Source of the DNA: Rhodococcus opacus
GTDB taxonomy: Bacteria; Actinomycetota; Actinomycetes; Mycobacteriales; Mycobacteriaceae
Direction of reading: 5' to 3'
Assembly (NCBI RefSeq): GCF_012396235.1
Contig: NZ_JAAXPA010000008.1
Coordinates: 124,001-188,000, forward strand
DNA length: 64,000 bases
The stretch's first letter is position 1; each line of letters opens with the position of its first letter. This document shows, piece after piece, positions 47,539 through 58,292 of the stretch. The position numbers and the translations under genes are program-made. The notes beneath the pieces are model-generated. The model worked only from the letters and a program-made list of their open reading frames with translations. It had not been told where the DNA came from and ran no database searches.

Positions 47539-48488
47539 CGAGCACCCACCATCAATTCACCGCCCATTTCCGTATCGAGCTTGCGGAGGATCAAACCCTC
47601 ACGCAGAGCCCAGGGGCAGATTTCCAGTTCTTCCACGCCCAGTGCTCTCATGCTGGCCTCCGCAACGAGTGCTCCGGCCACGATCTGCTGCGACCTGTCG
47701 GAGCTCACCCCTTCCAATTCTGCACGGTCCGAGGCCGTCATCCGCGAAATGAAAGCTATGAGTTGCCTGAGACCGCTGGCGGTGAGGGTGCGCTTGACCC
47801 GCGGGCCCGCGCCGGAGGGCGCCGCGCCCGTCAGCCGGGCCAGCGAGCGGAACGTCTTGGACGTGCCGACGGCCCGATCCCACTGCCCCGCCGCGCGCAG
47901 TTCCTTGGACGGGACGGTCAGTTCGGCGTCCAGCCAATCCCTCAGCACGGCCACCCGACGCTTGCCCGGCGGGTCGGCTTCGAGCCAGTCCCGGGTGAGC
48001 CGTCCCGCGCCGAGTTGCAGCGACAGCGCGACGTCCGGGTCCTCGTCACCACCCGCCGTCAGCTCGAGGGATCCGCCTCCGATGTCGAGGTTCAGGATGC
48101 GGCCCGCGCTCCACCCGAACCAGCGGCGCACGGCGAGGAACGTCAGCCGGGCCTCGTCGACACCCGACAGAACCTCGAGTGCCACCCCGGTCTCGGTGTG
48201 CACTCGCTCGAGCACGGCGTCCGAATTGTTGGCGTCGCGCACGGCGGAGGTGGCGAACGCCATGAGCTCGCCGCACCCCGACGTCTTCGCGATGCTGGCG
48301 AAGTCTGACACCGTCGACACCAGGCGATCCGCACCCTGGGGGGTGATGTCACCCCGGTCGTCGGTGTTCTCGGCCAACCGCAGAGTCGACTTGGTCGAAC
48401 TCATCGGTGTGGGGTGGCCGCCCCTGTGGGCGTCCACTACGAGAAGATGGACGGTGTTGCTTCCGACGTCGAGTACCCCTAGTCGCAC
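47535..48488 (-). CDS. ppx: Ppx/GppA-type phosphatase (exopolyphosphatase family)
   Basis: 317 aa actin-like ATPase-fold phosphatase. N-terminal phosphate-binding [18 protein letters not shown], then [12 protein letters not shown] and [15 protein letters not shown]. It degrades polyphosphate or ppGpp. At about 317 aa it is the short two-domain type found in mycobacteria (Rv0496 by position), lacking the C-terminal HD domain of E. coli Ppx. Start GTG/ATG at 48488, divergent from a Cys-rich gene with only 33 bp between them. Confidence 0.93.
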   Translation of the reverse strand: MRLGVLDVGSNTVHLLVVDAHRGGHPTPMSSTKSTLRLAENTDDRGDITPQGADRLVSTVSDFASIAKTSGCGELMAFATSAVRDANNSDAVLERVHTETGVALEVLSGVDEARLTFLAVRRWFGWSAGRILNLDIGGGSLELTAGGDEDPDVALSLQLGAGRLTRDWLEADPPGKRRVAVLRDWLDAELTVPSKELRAAGQWDRAVGTSKTFRSLARLTGAAPSGAGPRVKRTLTASGLRQLIAFISRMTASDRAELEGVSSDRSQQIVAGALVAEASMRALGVEELEICPWALREGLILRKLDTEMGGELMVGAR

Positions 48489-48521
48489 ATTGACACGGTA
48501 CTGGGTCTACCGTCGGGCTTT

Positions 48522-49340
48522 GTGACAGCACGTAAAGCAGGGCGTTCACACAAGATGACGCCCAGCCCGGAAGTACCCCTCGACTTCGCTCGTGAATGGG
48601 TCGAGTTTCCCGATCCCGACAACGCCGAGCACATCATCGCCGCGGACATGACGTGGCTGCTCTCGCACTGGACCTGCGTGTTCGGCACCCCCGCCTGCCA
48701 GGGCATCATCGGCGACCGGCCCGACGACGGTTGCTGTTCCCACGGCGCGTTCCTCACCGACGAGGAGGACCTGGAGAAGCTGAACCGGTCAGTGAAGATG
48801 CTCACACCCGCGGACTGGCAGTTCATGGAGAAGGGTCTCGGCAAGAAGGGTTACGTCGAGGAGGACGACCTCGAGGACGAGCCCGCGCTGCGCACCCGCC
48901 GGTATCAGGGCGCCTGCATCTTCCTGAACCGCCCCGGCTTCGAGGGCGGCGTCGGTTGCGCGCTCCACTCGATGGCACTCAAGCGCGGAATCGAACCACT
49001 CGAGGTCAAGCCCGACGTGTGCTGGCAGCTCCCGATCCGCCGCACTCAGGAGTGGGTCGAACGCCCGGACGGCGAGCAGATCCTCAAGACCACCATCAGC
49101 GAGTACGACCGGCGCGGCTGGGGCGAGGGCGGCTCGGACCTGGACTGGTACTGCTCGGGCTCCCCCGACGCCCACGTGGGCGCCAAGGCCGTCTGGCAGT
49201 CGTACGCACCCGAGCTGACGGAACTGCTCGGCAAGGCCGCGTACTCGGAGCTGGCGAAGATGTGCAAACGCAGGGCCGGCCTCGGCCTCGTCGCCGTCCA
49301 TCCCGCCACCGCCGCGGCGCAGAAGAAGGCCGCCGAGTAA
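48522..49340 (+). CDS. Cysteine-rich conserved protein, possible metal-binding (Rv0495c-like)
   Basis: 272 aa. Cysteines are clustered: [21 protein letters not shown], then [16 protein letters not shown] and PDVCWQLP, a pattern like YkgJ/DUF3109 zinc- or iron-binding proteins. C-terminus is Lys/Ala-rich. GTG start at 48522. Divergent from ppx, as in mycobacteria. Enzymatic role unknown; metal binding is inference from Cys spacing. Confidence 0.8.
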   Translation: MTARKAGRSHKMTPSPEVPLDFAREWVEFPDPDNAEHIIAADMTWLLSHWTCVFGTPACQGIIGDRPDDGCCSHGAFLTDEEDLEKLNRSVKMLTPADWQFMEKGLGKKGYVEEDDLEDEPALRTRRYQGACIFLNRPGFEGGVGCALHSMALKRGIEPLEVKPDVCWQLPIRRTQEWVERPDGEQILKTTISEYDRRGWGEGGSDLDWYCSGSPDAHVGAKAVWQSYAPELTELLGKAAYSELAKMCKRRAGLGLVAVHPATAAAQKKAAE

Positions 49341-49409
49341 CGCATCAGACCCACCGGTCGATTTACCCGTCACGGCCCCGTTCCGGGCACAGCCATGACA
49401 GGAGAGATC

Positions 49410-49745
49410 ATGTTCGCTCGAATTCTGACCGGTGCCCTGTTGACCGCCGCCGCGACGCTCGCCCTCGCGCCGACCGCGTCCGCCCAGCCGACCCCGGACT
49501 GGAACACCTTCTACGACAAGACGGCCAACTTCGTCGCACCGTTCGATCCGGGTGCCTTCGGCGACAAGGGTGACCGGGCAATTGTGCTGAGCCCGTACGG
49601 CACCGGCCGGGTCATCGAGTGCAAGGGCGACGGACACTACGTCGCGGTCTACTGCAGGCAGTTCGACGACCAGGGTCGCGAGCACGCCATCACGCAGATC
49701 ATCTCGGCGCCGTTTCGCGGCGTCTACGTGTACAACCCGTTCTGA
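49410..49745 (+). CDS. Small secreted protein, hypothetical
   Basis: 111 aa. Signal peptide MFARILTGALLTAAATLALAPTASAQ with an ASA-Q cleavage site, then about 85 residues with two Cys (ECKGDGHYVAVYC) likely disulfide-bonded. ATG at 49410 with AGGAGA upstream; the longer frame adds five residues. No family recognised. Ends in a region with a long palindrome convergent with regX3. Confidence 0.78.
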   Translation: MFARILTGALLTAAATLALAPTASAQPTPDWNTFYDKTANFVAPFDPGAFGDKGDRAIVLSPYGTGRVIECKGDGHYVAVYCRQFDDQGREHAITQIISAPFRGVYVYNPF

Positions 49746-49750
49746 CACAC

Positions 49751-49808
49751 GCACACGAATTCGTCAGCCGCACAGGCAATTTCCTGCGCGGCTGACGAAT
49801 TCGTGTGC
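49751..49808. repeat. Long palindrome, copy 1 (convergent gene pair)
   Basis: 21-bp perfect arms (49751-49771 and 49788-49808) plus an inner CAGG/CCTG stem and a short loop. It lies between the secreted-protein gene and regX3, which converge on it. About 44 bp are nearly identical to the palindrome at 61980-62021, with two mismatches. Likely a bidirectional terminator and member of a dispersed repeat family. Confidence 0.8.
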
Positions 49809-49831
49809 AACTGTGGCGGATCGGCGTCCGC

Positions 49832-50521
49832 TCACGCCTCCAGTTTGTAGCCCAGGCCGCGGACGGTGACGAGATGCTCCGGCTTGGCCGGGTCGGTCTC
49901 GATCTTCGAGCGCAGACGCTTGACGTGCACGTCGAGGGTCTTGGTGTCGCCGACATAGTCCGCGCCCCACACCCGGTCGATCAGCTGCCCGCGGGTGAGC
50001 ACCCGGCCCGAGTTCCGCAGCAGGTACTCGAGGAGGTCGAACTCCTTGAGCGGCAGCGTGACGGCCTCGCCGTTCACCTGGACCACGTGACGTTCGACGT
50101 CCATCCGGACCGGTCCCGCCTCGAGGACGGCCGAGTCCTGCGCGACGTCGAGTTCGCTGTCGACGCCGCGGCGCAGCACCGCGCGGATGCGGGCGATCAG
50201 TTCCCGCGCCGAGTACGGCTTGGTCACGTAGTCGTCGGCGCCGAGTTCGAGGCCCACCACCTTGTCGATCTCGCTGTCCCGTGCCGTCACCATGATGACG
50301 GGGACACCGGACCGGCTGCGGAGCTGCTTGCAGACGTCCGTGCCGCTCATGCCGGGCAGCATGAGGTCGAGGAGGACGATGTCGGCACCGGCCCGGTCGA
50401 ACTCGGCGAGCGCGGACGGTCCGTCGCCCACGATCGTCGTCTCGAATCCTTCCTTGCGTAACAGGAATGCCAATGGGTCGGCCAGTGACTCCTCGTCTTC
50501 CACGATCAGCACACTTGTCAT
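49832..50521 (-). CDS. regX3: Response regulator RegX3 (OmpR family)
   Basis: 229 aa. Receiver domain with acidic pocket EDEESL, phosphoacceptor Asp in [11 protein letters not shown] (about residue 52) and Lys in [11 protein letters not shown]-terminal winged helix from about residue 130 with [34 protein letters not shown]. It is the phosphate-starvation regulator paired with SenX3. ATG overlaps the senX3 stop (ATGA). Confidence 0.95.
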   Translation of the reverse strand: MTSVLIVEDEESLADPLAFLLRKEGFETTIVGDGPSALAEFDRAGADIVLLDLMLPGMSGTDVCKQLRSRSGVPVIMVTARDSEIDKVVGLELGADDYVTKPYSARELIARIRAVLRRGVDSELDVAQDSAVLEAGPVRMDVERHVVQVNGEAVTLPLKEFDLLEYLLRNSGRVLTRGQLIDRVWGADYVGDTKTLDVHVKRLRSKIETDPAKPEHLVTVRGLGYKLEA

Positions 50522-51711
50522 CGCTTGGCCTCCATACCGGTTTCTCTCTTCCCGACGTTTCCGCCCTCGGCGTCCACTGTCTCGATGTGTGCAGGAATCT
50601 GCAGGGTAAACGTCGAACCTGTTCCGGGCTTGCTCCACAGGTCGATCGATCCGTTGTGGTTGGCGGCCACGTGTTTGACGATCGCGAGGCCGAGCCCCGT
50701 TCCGCCGGTCGCGCGGGCCCGCGCCTTGTCGACGCGGAAGAACCGTTCGAACACCCGCTCCTGGTCTGCCTTGGCGATGCCTTCGCCGCGGTCGGTCACC
50801 GAGATCGCCACGTTGTCGCCGCGGATCGACCGGCTCACCGAGACGGGGGTGCCCTTCGGCGAATAGGCGATGGCGTTCTGGACCAGGTTGGACAGCGCGG
50901 TGACGAGGAGGGCGCGGTCGCCGAGCACTTCGTAGCCGCTGTTGTGGTCCGTGGTGACGGCGATGCCGGCGGCTTCCGCGGAGATCTTGCAACGCTGCAG
51001 CGCCTCGTCCACCACCTCGTCGACCGAGACGGCCTCGAGGTCGGGCAGTTTCTCGGCGCCCTGCAGCCGCGACAGCGCGATCAGTTCGGTGACCATCTTG
51101 CCGAGCCGGACGGATTCACTGAGCACGCGTTCGCCGAAGTGCCGGACCGAATCGGGATCGTCGGCCGATTCGAGGAGTGCCTCCGCCAGCAGACCCATCG
51201 CGCCGACCGGGGTCTTGAGCTCGTGGCTGACGTTGGCGACGAAGTCGCGGCGGGTCGCCTCCATCCGCACCTGCTCGGAGTCGTCGTCGGCGAACAGGAC
51301 CACGAAGTTGTGGTCTTGCTTGCTGAGCAGACGTGCGGTGCCGCGCACCGCGATCCGATCGCGTCCGCGCTGCGGGTTCTTGGTACTCAGGTCGACCTCG
51401 ACGGGTTCGCCGGTTTCGAGGACCCGGAGCGCCGCCACCCACGCCCGGTCGTCGACGAGCCGGTTCCGCACCAGGCCCAGCTCCTCCGCGCGGGGGTTGA
51501 ACAGGACGACGTCGTGGAACTGGTCGACCACGGCGATGCCGCTCTCGGATGCCAGCACGATCAGGTCGAGCACCTGCGACATCGTGAGCCCGGACTGCTC
51601 TTCCATGCGCTGCGCCTGCCGGGTGGACAGCATGGGGATCAGCACGCCACCGACGAGGTAACCGACGAAGCCGCCCACGATGGCAAGCAAGACGGCCTGA
51701 ACAACACTCAC
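50518..51711 (-). CDS. senX3: Sensor histidine kinase SenX3
   Basis: 397 aa. N-terminal hydrophobic anchor [26 protein letters not shown], a PAS-like region ([25 protein letters not shown]), the His box [24 protein letters not shown] and ATPase G boxes ([34 protein letters not shown]). It signals phosphate limitation to RegX3. GTG at 51711 (VSVVQAV) is the chosen start; about 20 in-frame residues upstream lack family resemblance. Confidence 0.94.
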   Translation of the reverse strand: MSVVQAVLLAIVGGFVGYLVGGVLIPMLSTRQAQRMEEQSGLTMSQVLDLIVLASESGIAVVDQFHDVVLFNPRAEELGLVRNRLVDDRAWVAALRVLETGEPVEVDLSTKNPQRGRDRIAVRGTARLLSKQDHNFVVLFADDDSEQVRMEATRRDFVANVSHELKTPVGAMGLLAEALLESADDPDSVRHFGERVLSESVRLGKMVTELIALSRLQGAEKLPDLEAVSVDEVVDEALQRCKISAEAAGIAVTTDHNSGYEVLGDRALLVTALSNLVQNAIAYSPKGTPVSVSRSIRGDNVAISVTDRGEGIAKADQERVFERFFRVDKARARATGGTGLGLAIVKHVAANHNGSIDLWSKPGTGSTFTLQIPAHIETVDAEGGNVGKRETGMEAKR

Positions 51712-51817
51712 GCCTGAATCGTACGTTCGTGCGGCGGGCCGGTTACGCCGGGACCGGGCATTTCCGCGCACGTCACACGCGGCGACCGGAGTCTTCGTCC
51801 GCAGTTAACCTGCCGTT

Positions 51818-51849
51818 GGCCGGACGTCCCGCGAACGCGACGTCCGGCC
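51818..51849 (-). terminator. Hairpin downstream of gpmA
   Basis: 11-bp perfect arms GGCCGGACGTC (51818-51828) and GACGTCCGGCC (51839-51849), 10-nt loop, 12 bp past the gpmA stop. No clear U-tract. Confidence 0.55.
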
Positions 51850-51860
51850 GGTCGCACGGG

Positions 51861-52607
51861 TTACTTCCCGCCCTGGTTCGCGACCGCGGCGGCGCCCGCG
51901 GCGGCGGCCTCGGGGTCGAGGTACGTGCCCCCGGGGTTGAGCGGCTTCAGGTTCTCGTCCAGGTCGTAGCGCAGCGGGATGCCCGTCGGGATGTTCAGGC
52001 CCGCGATGTCCTCGTCGGAGATTCCGTCGAGGTGCTTGACGAGGGCGCGCAGCGAGTTGCCGTGCGCGGTGATCAGCACGGTCTTGCCCGCCTTCAGGTC
52101 GGCGGAGATGGTGTCTTCCCAGTACGGGATCAGGCGGACGACGACGTCCTTCAGGCACTCCGTCAGTGGGACCTCATCGAGGTTCGCGTAGCGGGGATCG
52201 GTGTCCTGGCTGTACTCGCTGCCGGCCTCGATCGGCGGCGGCGGGGTGTCGTAGCTGCGGCGCCACAGCATGAACTGCTCGTCGCCGTACTTGTCCTTGA
52301 CCTGCGCCTTGTTGCGTCCCTGCAGGGCACCGTAGTGGCGCTCGTTGAGACGCCAGTCGCGGGTGACGGGAATCCAGTGCCGGTCGGCGGTGTCGAGCGC
52401 GATGTTGGCGGTGCTGATCGCGCGGCGCAGCAGCGACGTGTACAGCACGTCGGGGAGCAGGTTGTGCTCGAGCAGCAATTCGCCGGCACGCTTGCCCTCG
52501 GCGATGCCCTTATCGGTCAGGTGGACGTCCACCCAGCCGGTGAACAAGTTGAGCGCATTCCATTCGCTCTCGCCGTGGCGGAGCAGCACAAGGGTTCCGG
52601 TACTCAT
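51861..52607 (-). CDS. gpmA: 2,3-bisphosphoglycerate-dependent phosphoglycerate mutase
   Basis: 248 aa. Glycolytic interconversion of 3- and 2-phosphoglycerate. Catalytic motif [20 protein letters not shown] with the phospho-His, the [10 protein letters not shown] loop and [15 protein letters not shown]. Length is right for dPGM. The start is ATG at 52607 (MSTGTLVLL), with a second ATG three codons upstream possible. Lies just upstream of senX3-regX3 in transcription, as in mycobacteria. Confidence 0.96.
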   Translation of the reverse strand: MSTGTLVLLRHGESEWNALNLFTGWVDVHLTDKGIAEGKRAGELLLEHNLLPDVLYTSLLRRAISTANIALDTADRHWIPVTRDWRLNERHYGALQGRNKAQVKDKYGDEQFMLWRRSYDTPPPPIEAGSEYSQDTDPRYANLDEVPLTECLKDVVVRLIPYWEDTISADLKAGKTVLITAHGNSLRALVKHLDGISDEDIAGLNIPTGIPLRYDLDENLKPLNPGGTYLDPEAAAAGAAAVANQGGK

Positions 52608-52659
52608 GCCGTTCATCCTGGCATGCCTCCCGGAACCCTCGCGCCGTGAACCCCTGCCG

Positions 52660-54252
52660 TCAGCTCCGGCCGGCCTCGCTTGCCCGGAGATCCTTGCGGA
52701 GGATCTTGCCCGCGGCGGACTTCGGCACCAGGTCGATGAACTCGACCTTGCGGACCTTTTTGTGCGGCGACACCCGCTCGGCGACGAACGCGATGACTGC
52801 AGCCTCGTCCAGGTCGGCGCCCTGCTGGCGGACGACGAACGCCTTCGGCACCTCCTCACCCTCGTCGTCGAGAACCCCGATGACGGCGGCGTCGGCGATC
52901 TGCGGGTGCGTCAACAGCAACGCCTCCAGTTCGGCGGGCGGCACCTGGTAACCCTTGTACTTGATGAGCTCCTTCATCCGGTCCACGATCGTCACCACCC
53001 CCTCGGAGTCGACGGTCGCGATGTCGCCGGTGTGCAGGTACCCGTCCGCATCCAGGGTCTCCGCGGTGGCCTCGTCGTTGCCAAGGTACCCGGCCATGAT
53101 GTTCGGGCCCTTGCACCACAACTCACCCGGCTCACTGACACCCTCCGCCGGGTAGGCGACCTCCTCCCCGGTGGCCGGGTCGACCAGCTTGCACTCCATG
53201 TTCGCGATCGACGGACCCACCGAGTCCAGGGCGATGTCGTCACGGTCGAACGGGATCGCGTGCGAGACCGGGCTCATCTCCGACATCCCGTAGCCCTGCC
53301 GCACCCGGCACCCGAGCCGGTTCGCGACGGCCTTGCCCAGCTCCTGATCCAGAGGGGCGGCGCCGGAGAAGATCGAATGCACGCTCGACAGGTCGTAATC
53401 GTCGACCAGCGGATGCTTGGCCAACGCCACCGCGACCGGCGGGGCGATGAACACATACGTGCACTTCTGCCCGGACACGATCTTCAGGAATTCGACCAGG
53501 TCGAACTTCGGCATCGTCACCAAGCTCGCCCGGTTGTACAGGGCCGCGTTCAGCAGCACCGTCATCCCGTAGATGTGGAAGAACGGCAGCACCGCGAGCA
53601 GTTTGTCGTCGGCACCGATGCCCATCCGCGGGTTGATCTGACACACATTCGCCACCAGGTTGCGGTGCGTGAGCATCACCCCCTTGGGCCGGCCGGTGGT
53701 CCCGGACGAGTACGGCAGCACCGCCAGCTGGGTCGCCGGATCGAACGACACCTCCGGGGCGGGGGCGCCGTCGGCCAGCAGATCTTTCAGCGACGGGTGC
53801 CCGTCGGCGCCGTCGAGGACGATCACGTTCTCTACCGGGATCCCGACGCGGGCCGCGGCATCCTTGGCCTGCGGCAGCAGTGGGGAGACGGTGAACAGAA
53901 ACTTCGCCTTCGAGTCGGTGAGCTGCTTGGCGATGTCCTCCGCGGTGTAGAGGGCGTTGATGGTGGTCGCGACGCCACCGGCCCGCAGGATCCCGTGGAA
54001 CACCGACGCGAACGCGGGAACGTTCGGCGAATGCAGACCCACCACCTCGCCGACGGCGAGACCGCGCGCGGCCAACGCCCCCGCGACCCCGTTGATCTGG
54101 GCGATGAGCGACTGGTAGGTGGTGACCGCGCCGGAGGCACCGTCGATCAGCGCGGGCCGGTCCCCATCGGCCGGGTCGACCTGACCGAAAAGGAAATCGT
54201 AGACACTGAGGTTCGGAATCTCGACGTCCGGAAACGGGCTCTTGAAGCTCAC
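52660..54252 (-). CDS. AMP-forming acyl-CoA synthetase, 4-coumarate:CoA ligase-like
   Basis: 530 aa ANL-superfamily enzyme: carboxylate + ATP + CoA gives acyl-CoA. AMP-binding P-loop [16 protein letters not shown] (about residues 170-185), [19 protein letters not shown], and the C-terminal catalytic Lys in [14 protein letters not shown]. The start is GTG at 54252 (reads [13 protein letters not shown], the normal N-terminus) with GGGAGAGG upstream; the frame runs 22 residues further. A CRP/GlxR-type site lies 79-95 bp upstream. Substrate is likely an aryl or medium-chain acid, by family only. Confidence 0.92.
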   Translation of the reverse strand: MSFKSPFPDVEIPNLSVYDFLFGQVDPADGDRPALIDGASGAVTTYQSLIAQINGVAGALAARGLAVGEVVGLHSPNVPAFASVFHGILRAGGVATTINALYTAEDIAKQLTDSKAKFLFTVSPLLPQAKDAAARVGIPVENVIVLDGADGHPSLKDLLADGAPAPEVSFDPATQLAVLPYSSGTTGRPKGVMLTHRNLVANVCQINPRMGIGADDKLLAVLPFFHIYGMTVLLNAALYNRASLVTMPKFDLVEFLKIVSGQKCTYVFIAPPVAVALAKHPLVDDYDLSSVHSIFSGAAPLDQELGKAVANRLGCRVRQGYGMSEMSPVSHAIPFDRDDIALDSVGPSIANMECKLVDPATGEEVAYPAEGVSEPGELWCKGPNIMAGYLGNDEATAETLDADGYLHTGDIATVDSEGVVTIVDRMKELIKYKGYQVPPAELEALLLTHPQIADAAVIGVLDDEGEEVPKAFVVRQQGADLDEAAVIAFVAERVSPHKKVRKVEFIDLVPKSAAGKILRKDLRASEAGRS

Positions 54253-54330
54253 TGGGGCCTCTCCCTCGAAGTGTTGCAGCAGCAGTTGTCGGTACAAGTT
54301 TCTGTGAACATCAGACACATGTACCTAACC

Positions 54331-54346
54331 TGTGACAACAGTCACA
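54331..54346. promoter_or_regulatory. CRP/GlxR-type operator
   Basis: TGTGACAACAGTCACA: perfect match to the TGTGA-N6-TCACA consensus used by CRP and GlxR-type regulators, with arms extended to 6 bp. It lies upstream of the acyl-CoA synthetase and 56 bp beyond the stop of the YbjN-type gene. Confidence 0.65.
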
Positions 54347-54401
54347 AGCTCGCCGCAACTCTACCCGTGCGTATTTCCGGTCCGCGGGCGGTCGACAGCA
54401 C

Positions 54402-54893
54402 TCAGGGCTGCGAGTCCTCGATGAGATGTTCGAACGGTTTCAGGTTCGCCAGCGACTCCCCGCGTGAGACGCGCCACTCCCACTCGCGCTTGATGGAACC
54501 GGCAAAACCGAGTTCGAGGAGAGTGTTGAAGTCGCCGTCGGCAGCCTCGAGCACCTGCCCGAGAATCCGGTCCAGTTCGTCCGCGGTCACCGCGTGCTCG
54601 GCGATCTGGCCGACCAGGTAGATGTCGCCGATCTTGTCGATCGTGTACGCCACCGAGTACAGCCGGCGATTGCGCCGCAGCAGGTACTTGTAGACCCCTT
54701 CGAAGTTCTCGTCGGGCTTGCGGCAGACGAACGCTTCGACGCGCAGACCGTGCTTGCCGACGGTCAGGAGCGTGGTGGTCTTGAGCTTGCGCTCGCCGGG
54801 CAACTCGACGATGAAGTGCGTCGAGTCCTTCCTCGTGAAGTCCATCTCACGTTCGGTCAGGGCGGACTCGATCACGTCGGCCAGGTCGCTCAT
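54402..54893 (-). CDS. YbjN-domain protein
   Basis: 163 aa, a compact alpha/beta fold of the YbjN type (secretion-chaperone-like). Conserved stretches are [49 protein letters not shown] and [16 protein letters not shown]-like [21 protein letters not shown]. It is coupled to mshA by ATGA overlap (54890-54893), as in mycobacteria (Rv0487 by position). Function not established; co-expression with mshA suggests a redox or cofactor-related role, which is inference. Confidence 0.85.
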   Translation of the reverse strand: MSDLADVIESALTEREMDFTRKDSTHFIVELPGERKLKTTTLLTVGKHGLRVEAFVCRKPDENFEGVYKYLLRRNRRLYSVAYTIDKIGDIYLVGQIAEHAVTADELDRILGQVLEAADGDFNTLLELGFAGSIKREWEWRVSRGESLANLKPFEHLIEDSQP

Positions 54894-56248
54894 GCGCGCA
54901 CTCCCCCGGCCCTGCGCAGCTTCCACAGTCCGCGTCCGCGACGCGGTGAGAATTCGCTGGGGCCGTGTCCGTAGTTGTAGTTGACGGTCGCCATCCGATA
55001 ACTCTCGAGGAGTCCGTCGGCGGTGTGTTCCCAGGAGAAATTCTCCGCGTGACGCGGCGCCTCGGCGGCCAGCGCGGCGAGCCTGCCGGGCTCGGAGACC
55101 AGCGACCGCAACGCCGCCGCCCAGTCCTCGGTGCGGTGCCCGTCCACGAGAAGCCCGGTCTCGCCGTTCCGGACGGCGACGCCGAGACCGCCCACGTTCG
55201 CGGCGATCACCGGCGTGCCGCAGGCCTGCGCCTCGATGGCCACCAGCCCGAAAGACTCCGAATAACTCGGCACCGCAACGAGATCCGAAGCCCGGTACAC
55301 GTCGACGAGCCGATCGGGCGCCTGCGGCGGGAGGAACGTCACCCGCGCGGCGATGCCGAGCGAGGACGCGAGTTCGATCAACGCGTCCGGCCGAGCCAGC
55401 CCGGAACCGGACGGACCGCCGACCACGAGCACCCGCAGTGTCGATTCGGGGTCTCGGGCGATCAGTTCGGCGGCGGCGCGGAGCAGGACGTCGGGCGCCT
55501 TGAGCGGCTGGATGCGTCCGACGAACGTCACGACGGTCTCGCGCGGGTCGAGTCCCAGCTTCGCCCGGGCGGCGGCCCCGTCGCCCGGCCGGTACCGCGT
55601 CAGATCGGCGCCGGGCGCCACCACGTCGATCCGGTTCGGGTCGGCGCCGTAATGGCGGACCAGCTGATCGGATTCCTCGGTGGTGTTGGCCACGAGCCGG
55701 TCGGACTCGGCCACCACCTGCTGCTCGCCGATCTGGCGGGCGGCCGGTTCGGGAGTGTCACCGTCGGCGAGCGACAGATTCTTGACCGCGGCGAGCGTGT
55801 GCGCGGTGTGCACGAGCGGCACACCCCAGCGGTCGCGGGCGAGCCAGCCGACCTGCCCCGACAACCAGTAGTGCGAGTGCACCACGTTGTAGTAGCCCGG
55901 TTCGTGGCGGGCCTCCTCGCGGAGCACCCCGGCGACGAACGCGCAGAGCTGCGTGGGCAGATCCTGCTTGTCCAGCCCCTCGAACGGGCCCGCTACGACG
56001 TTCCGGACGAGGACCCCCGGCGCCGCTTCCTGGACCGGTGCGTCGGCGGACGACGTGGCCCGGGTGAAGATTTCCACCTCGACGCCGCGACGCGCCATCT
56101 GGATGGCGGACTGCAGCACGTAGACGTTCATGCCGCCCGCATCGCCGGTACCGGGCTGCGCCAGTGGTGAGGTGTGGACCGAGAGGACGGCCACCCTGCG
56201 GGGGCGCGAGTTGTGCATGGGCGTCACCACTCCATAGTGCTCCCTCAC
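54890..56248 (-). CDS. mshA: D-inositol-3-phosphate glycosyltransferase
   Basis: 452 aa GT4 glycosyltransferase, first enzyme of mycothiol synthesis: transfers GlcNAc from UDP-GlcNAc to inositol-3-phosphate. N-terminal ligand loop [13 protein letters not shown], then the C-terminal donor region [37 protein letters not shown] start at 56248 with AAGGGG upstream, 12 bp after the hydrolase stop. Mycothiol is the main low-molecular thiol of actinobacteria, so this defines the organism group. Confidence 0.97.
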   Translation of the reverse strand: MREHYGVVTPMHNSRPRRVAVLSVHTSPLAQPGTGDAGGMNVYVLQSAIQMARRGVEVEIFTRATSSADAPVQEAAPGVLVRNVVAGPFEGLDKQDLPTQLCAFVAGVLREEARHEPGYYNVVHSHYWLSGQVGWLARDRWGVPLVHTAHTLAAVKNLSLADGDTPEPAARQIGEQQVVAESDRLVANTTEESDQLVRHYGADPNRIDVVAPGADLTRYRPGDGAAARAKLGLDPRETVVTFVGRIQPLKAPDVLLRAAAELIARDPESTLRVLVVGGPSGSGLARPDALIELASSLGIAARVTFLPPQAPDRLVDVYRASDLVAVPSYSESFGLVAIEAQACGTPVIAANVGGLGVAVRNGETGLLVDGHRTEDWAAALRSLVSEPGRLAALAAEAPRHAENFSWEHTADGLLESYRMATVNYNYGHGPSEFSPRRGRGLWKLRRAGGVRA

Positions 56249-56260
56249 CGATCGGCCCCT

Positions 56261-57088
56261 TTAACCGAGGTTGTCGACGAACTCGCCGACCTCCTTCACG
56301 AACCTCTCGGGATCCTCCACGAACGGTCCGTGATCGCAGCCTTCCCAGAACGACGCCCGCGCCTGCGGGATCAGTTCTGCAGCGTGCCTACCAGCCGAGA
56401 CGTCGACGACGGAGTCCTCGGTGCCGTGCAGGACGAGCACCGGCACGTCGAGGGACCGGAGCAGGTCGTCGTGGCTCGCGGACCGGTTGAAGAGGGCGGC
56501 CCGCACCCGGGGCGGGGTGGTGAGGCTGGCCCCGAACAGCGCCTGCGACTGTGCGCCCTTGCCTTCCGGCGGTCCGGTGAGCGCGTTGCCGAATGCGCCC
56601 AGCGCGCGGATCGCCTCGCGCGGTTCCTCGGACATCGCGCCGGGGATCGCCGCGCGCATCGCGGCACCGACCTTGCCGCCTGCCTCCCCGCGACCGATGC
56701 TGGTGATGGCTCCGACGAGGACCACACCGTCGACGGCGGACGTGCCGTGCGACGCCAGGTAGTCGCAGATCACGAGGCCGCCGTAGGACCAGCCGAGAAG
56801 CACGGCGCCGGACGTGACACCTTCGGCCGTGAGTACCGCGTCGACGTCCCCGGCCCAGATCGCGGAGTCGGCGTAGCCGGTGTCGGGCGCACCCGAGTAG
56901 CCGTGTCCGCGAAGGTCGACGGCGATGACGCGGTAGCGGGCCGCGAGTTCGTCGAGCACCCCGGGGCCCCAGCACTTCGAGGACTGCGCCCAACCGTGCA
57001 GAAGCACCAGGGCCCGCGCGTCGGGGTCACCGGTCACCGAGTAGACGAGGGGCGTTCCGTCGACGCCGACTGTTTCACGAATAGCCAT
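56261..57088 (-). CDS. Alpha/beta hydrolase
   Basis: 275 aa. Catalytic Ser in GWSYGG within AVLLGWSYGGLVICDYL (about residue 97), oxyanion loop LVLLHGWAQSSKCW, and a C-terminal His in GCDHGPFVEDPE. A complete Ser-Asp-His set seems present, unlike the hydrolase at 27 kb. Its first 55 bp overlap the 3' end of the MFS gene on the same strand. Located 12 bp upstream of mshA in transcription. Substrate unknown. Confidence 0.87.
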   Translation of the reverse strand: MAIRETVGVDGTPLVYSVTGDPDARALVLLHGWAQSSKCWGPGVLDELAARYRVIAVDLRGHGYSGAPDTGYADSAIWAGDVDAVLTAEGVTSGAVLLGWSYGGLVICDYLASHGTSAVDGVVLVGAITSIGRGEAGGKVGAAMRAAIPGAMSEEPREAIRALGAFGNALTGPPEGKGAQSQALFGASLTTPPRVRAALFNRSASHDDLLRSLDVPVLVLHGTEDSVVDVSAGRHAAELIPQARASFWEGCDHGPFVEDPERFVKEVGEFVDNLG

Positions 57089-58236
57089 GGGGTCACCATA
57101 GAGGCCAGCAGCGCGGCGACCGCCGCCACCGCGTAACCCGCCGTCGTGCCGAATTCGTCGATCATCCGGCCCGCGAGTGCCGATCCCACGGCGACGCCGA
57201 CACCCAGCCCGGTGACGATCCAGGTGATGCCCTCGGTCAGCGCGGCCGCGGGCACGATCTGCTCGACGAGACCGGTCGTGACGATCATGATCGGCGCCAC
57301 CGTCATCCCCGCTACCGCGTAGGCGACGGCGAGCGCCGGAATGCTGTCCGCCAGAAGGAGTGGAACCGTCAGCACTGCCACCGCGAGGACCGCGACCATC
57401 AGCTGTTTCCGGAGCGACGCCGACACCCGGATCGCGCCGAACACGATGCCCGCCACAGCGGAACCGGCCGCGAACAGGGCCAGCACCACGGTGGCGGAGG
57501 CGGGTGCGTCGTGGCTTCGGGTGAAGGCGATGGCACCGACGTCGATGACACCGAAGATCGTGCCCATCGACACCATCACCGCCACGAGAATCCACACGGC
57601 GGGCGTCCTGACGACGGACGGGCGGCCGTCGTGCGTTGCTGCATGCACGGGGGGCTCGGTGCCGCGCTGAGCGACGAGCGCGAGCGTGCCGACCACCAGC
57701 AGGACGAGACCCGCGAGCGGTCCCGCCTCGGGGAACACCGTGACGGACAATCCGACGGAGACCACCGGTCCCGCGATGAAGCACAGCTCGTCCACCACCG
57801 CCTCGAACGCGAACGCCGTCCGCAGCAGTGGCGTGCCGCGGTACAGCTCGGTCCAGCGGGCGCGCACCATCGCACCGATCGTGGGCATGCAGCCGGCGGG
57901 AACTGCCCACACGAACAGCACCCAGTCGGGCGTCCCGAACCGGACGCACAACAGCATCGCGGCGATGGACGTCGCGCTGATCCCCGACGCGACGGGAAGG
58001 ACACGGGACTGCCCGTACCGGTCCACCGCCCGGGACACGACCGGGGTGATGAACGCGTAGGTCAGCGCGAACACCGCGGCGAGGGCACCGGCCAGTGCGT
58101 AGTCGCCGCGCAGTTCGGACAGCATCGTGACGATGCCGATGCCGACCATGGCGATCGGTACCCGCGCAACGAATCCTGCGGCGGAGAACGCTGCGGAGCC
58201 GGGGGCGGCGAAGATCTGACGATAGGTACCGAGCAC
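57034..58236 (-). CDS. MFS transporter
   Basis: 400 aa with about twelve hydrophobic segments. The N-terminus VLGTYRQIFAAPGSAAFSAAGFVARVPIAMVGIGIV and the loop DRYGQSRVLPVASG (motif A-like) match a family of actinobacterial MFS exporters. The start is GTG at 58236; a frame of 15 residues upstream is open. Its end overlaps the hydrolase start by 55 bp, unusual for a same-strand pair. Substrate unknown. Confidence 0.88.
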   Translation of the reverse strand: MLGTYRQIFAAPGSAAFSAAGFVARVPIAMVGIGIVTMLSELRGDYALAGALAAVFALTYAFITPVVSRAVDRYGQSRVLPVASGISATSIAAMLLCVRFGTPDWVLFVWAVPAGCMPTIGAMVRARWTELYRGTPLLRTAFAFEAVVDELCFIAGPVVSVGLSVTVFPEAGPLAGLVLLVVGTLALVAQRGTEPPVHAATHDGRPSVVRTPAVWILVAVMVSMGTIFGVIDVGAIAFTRSHDAPASATVVLALFAAGSAVAGIVFGAIRVSASLRKQLMVAVLAVAVLTVPLLLADSIPALAVAYAVAGMTVAPIMIVTTGLVEQIVPAAALTEGITWIVTGLGVGVAVGSALAGRMIDEFGTTAGYAVAAVAALLASMVTPWLFVKQSASTERPSSTR

Positions 58237-58292
58237 GCGTCGAGCCTCACAGATCGTGGCCGCGACTTCCAGCACGTGCAAGTATTGCGCTC

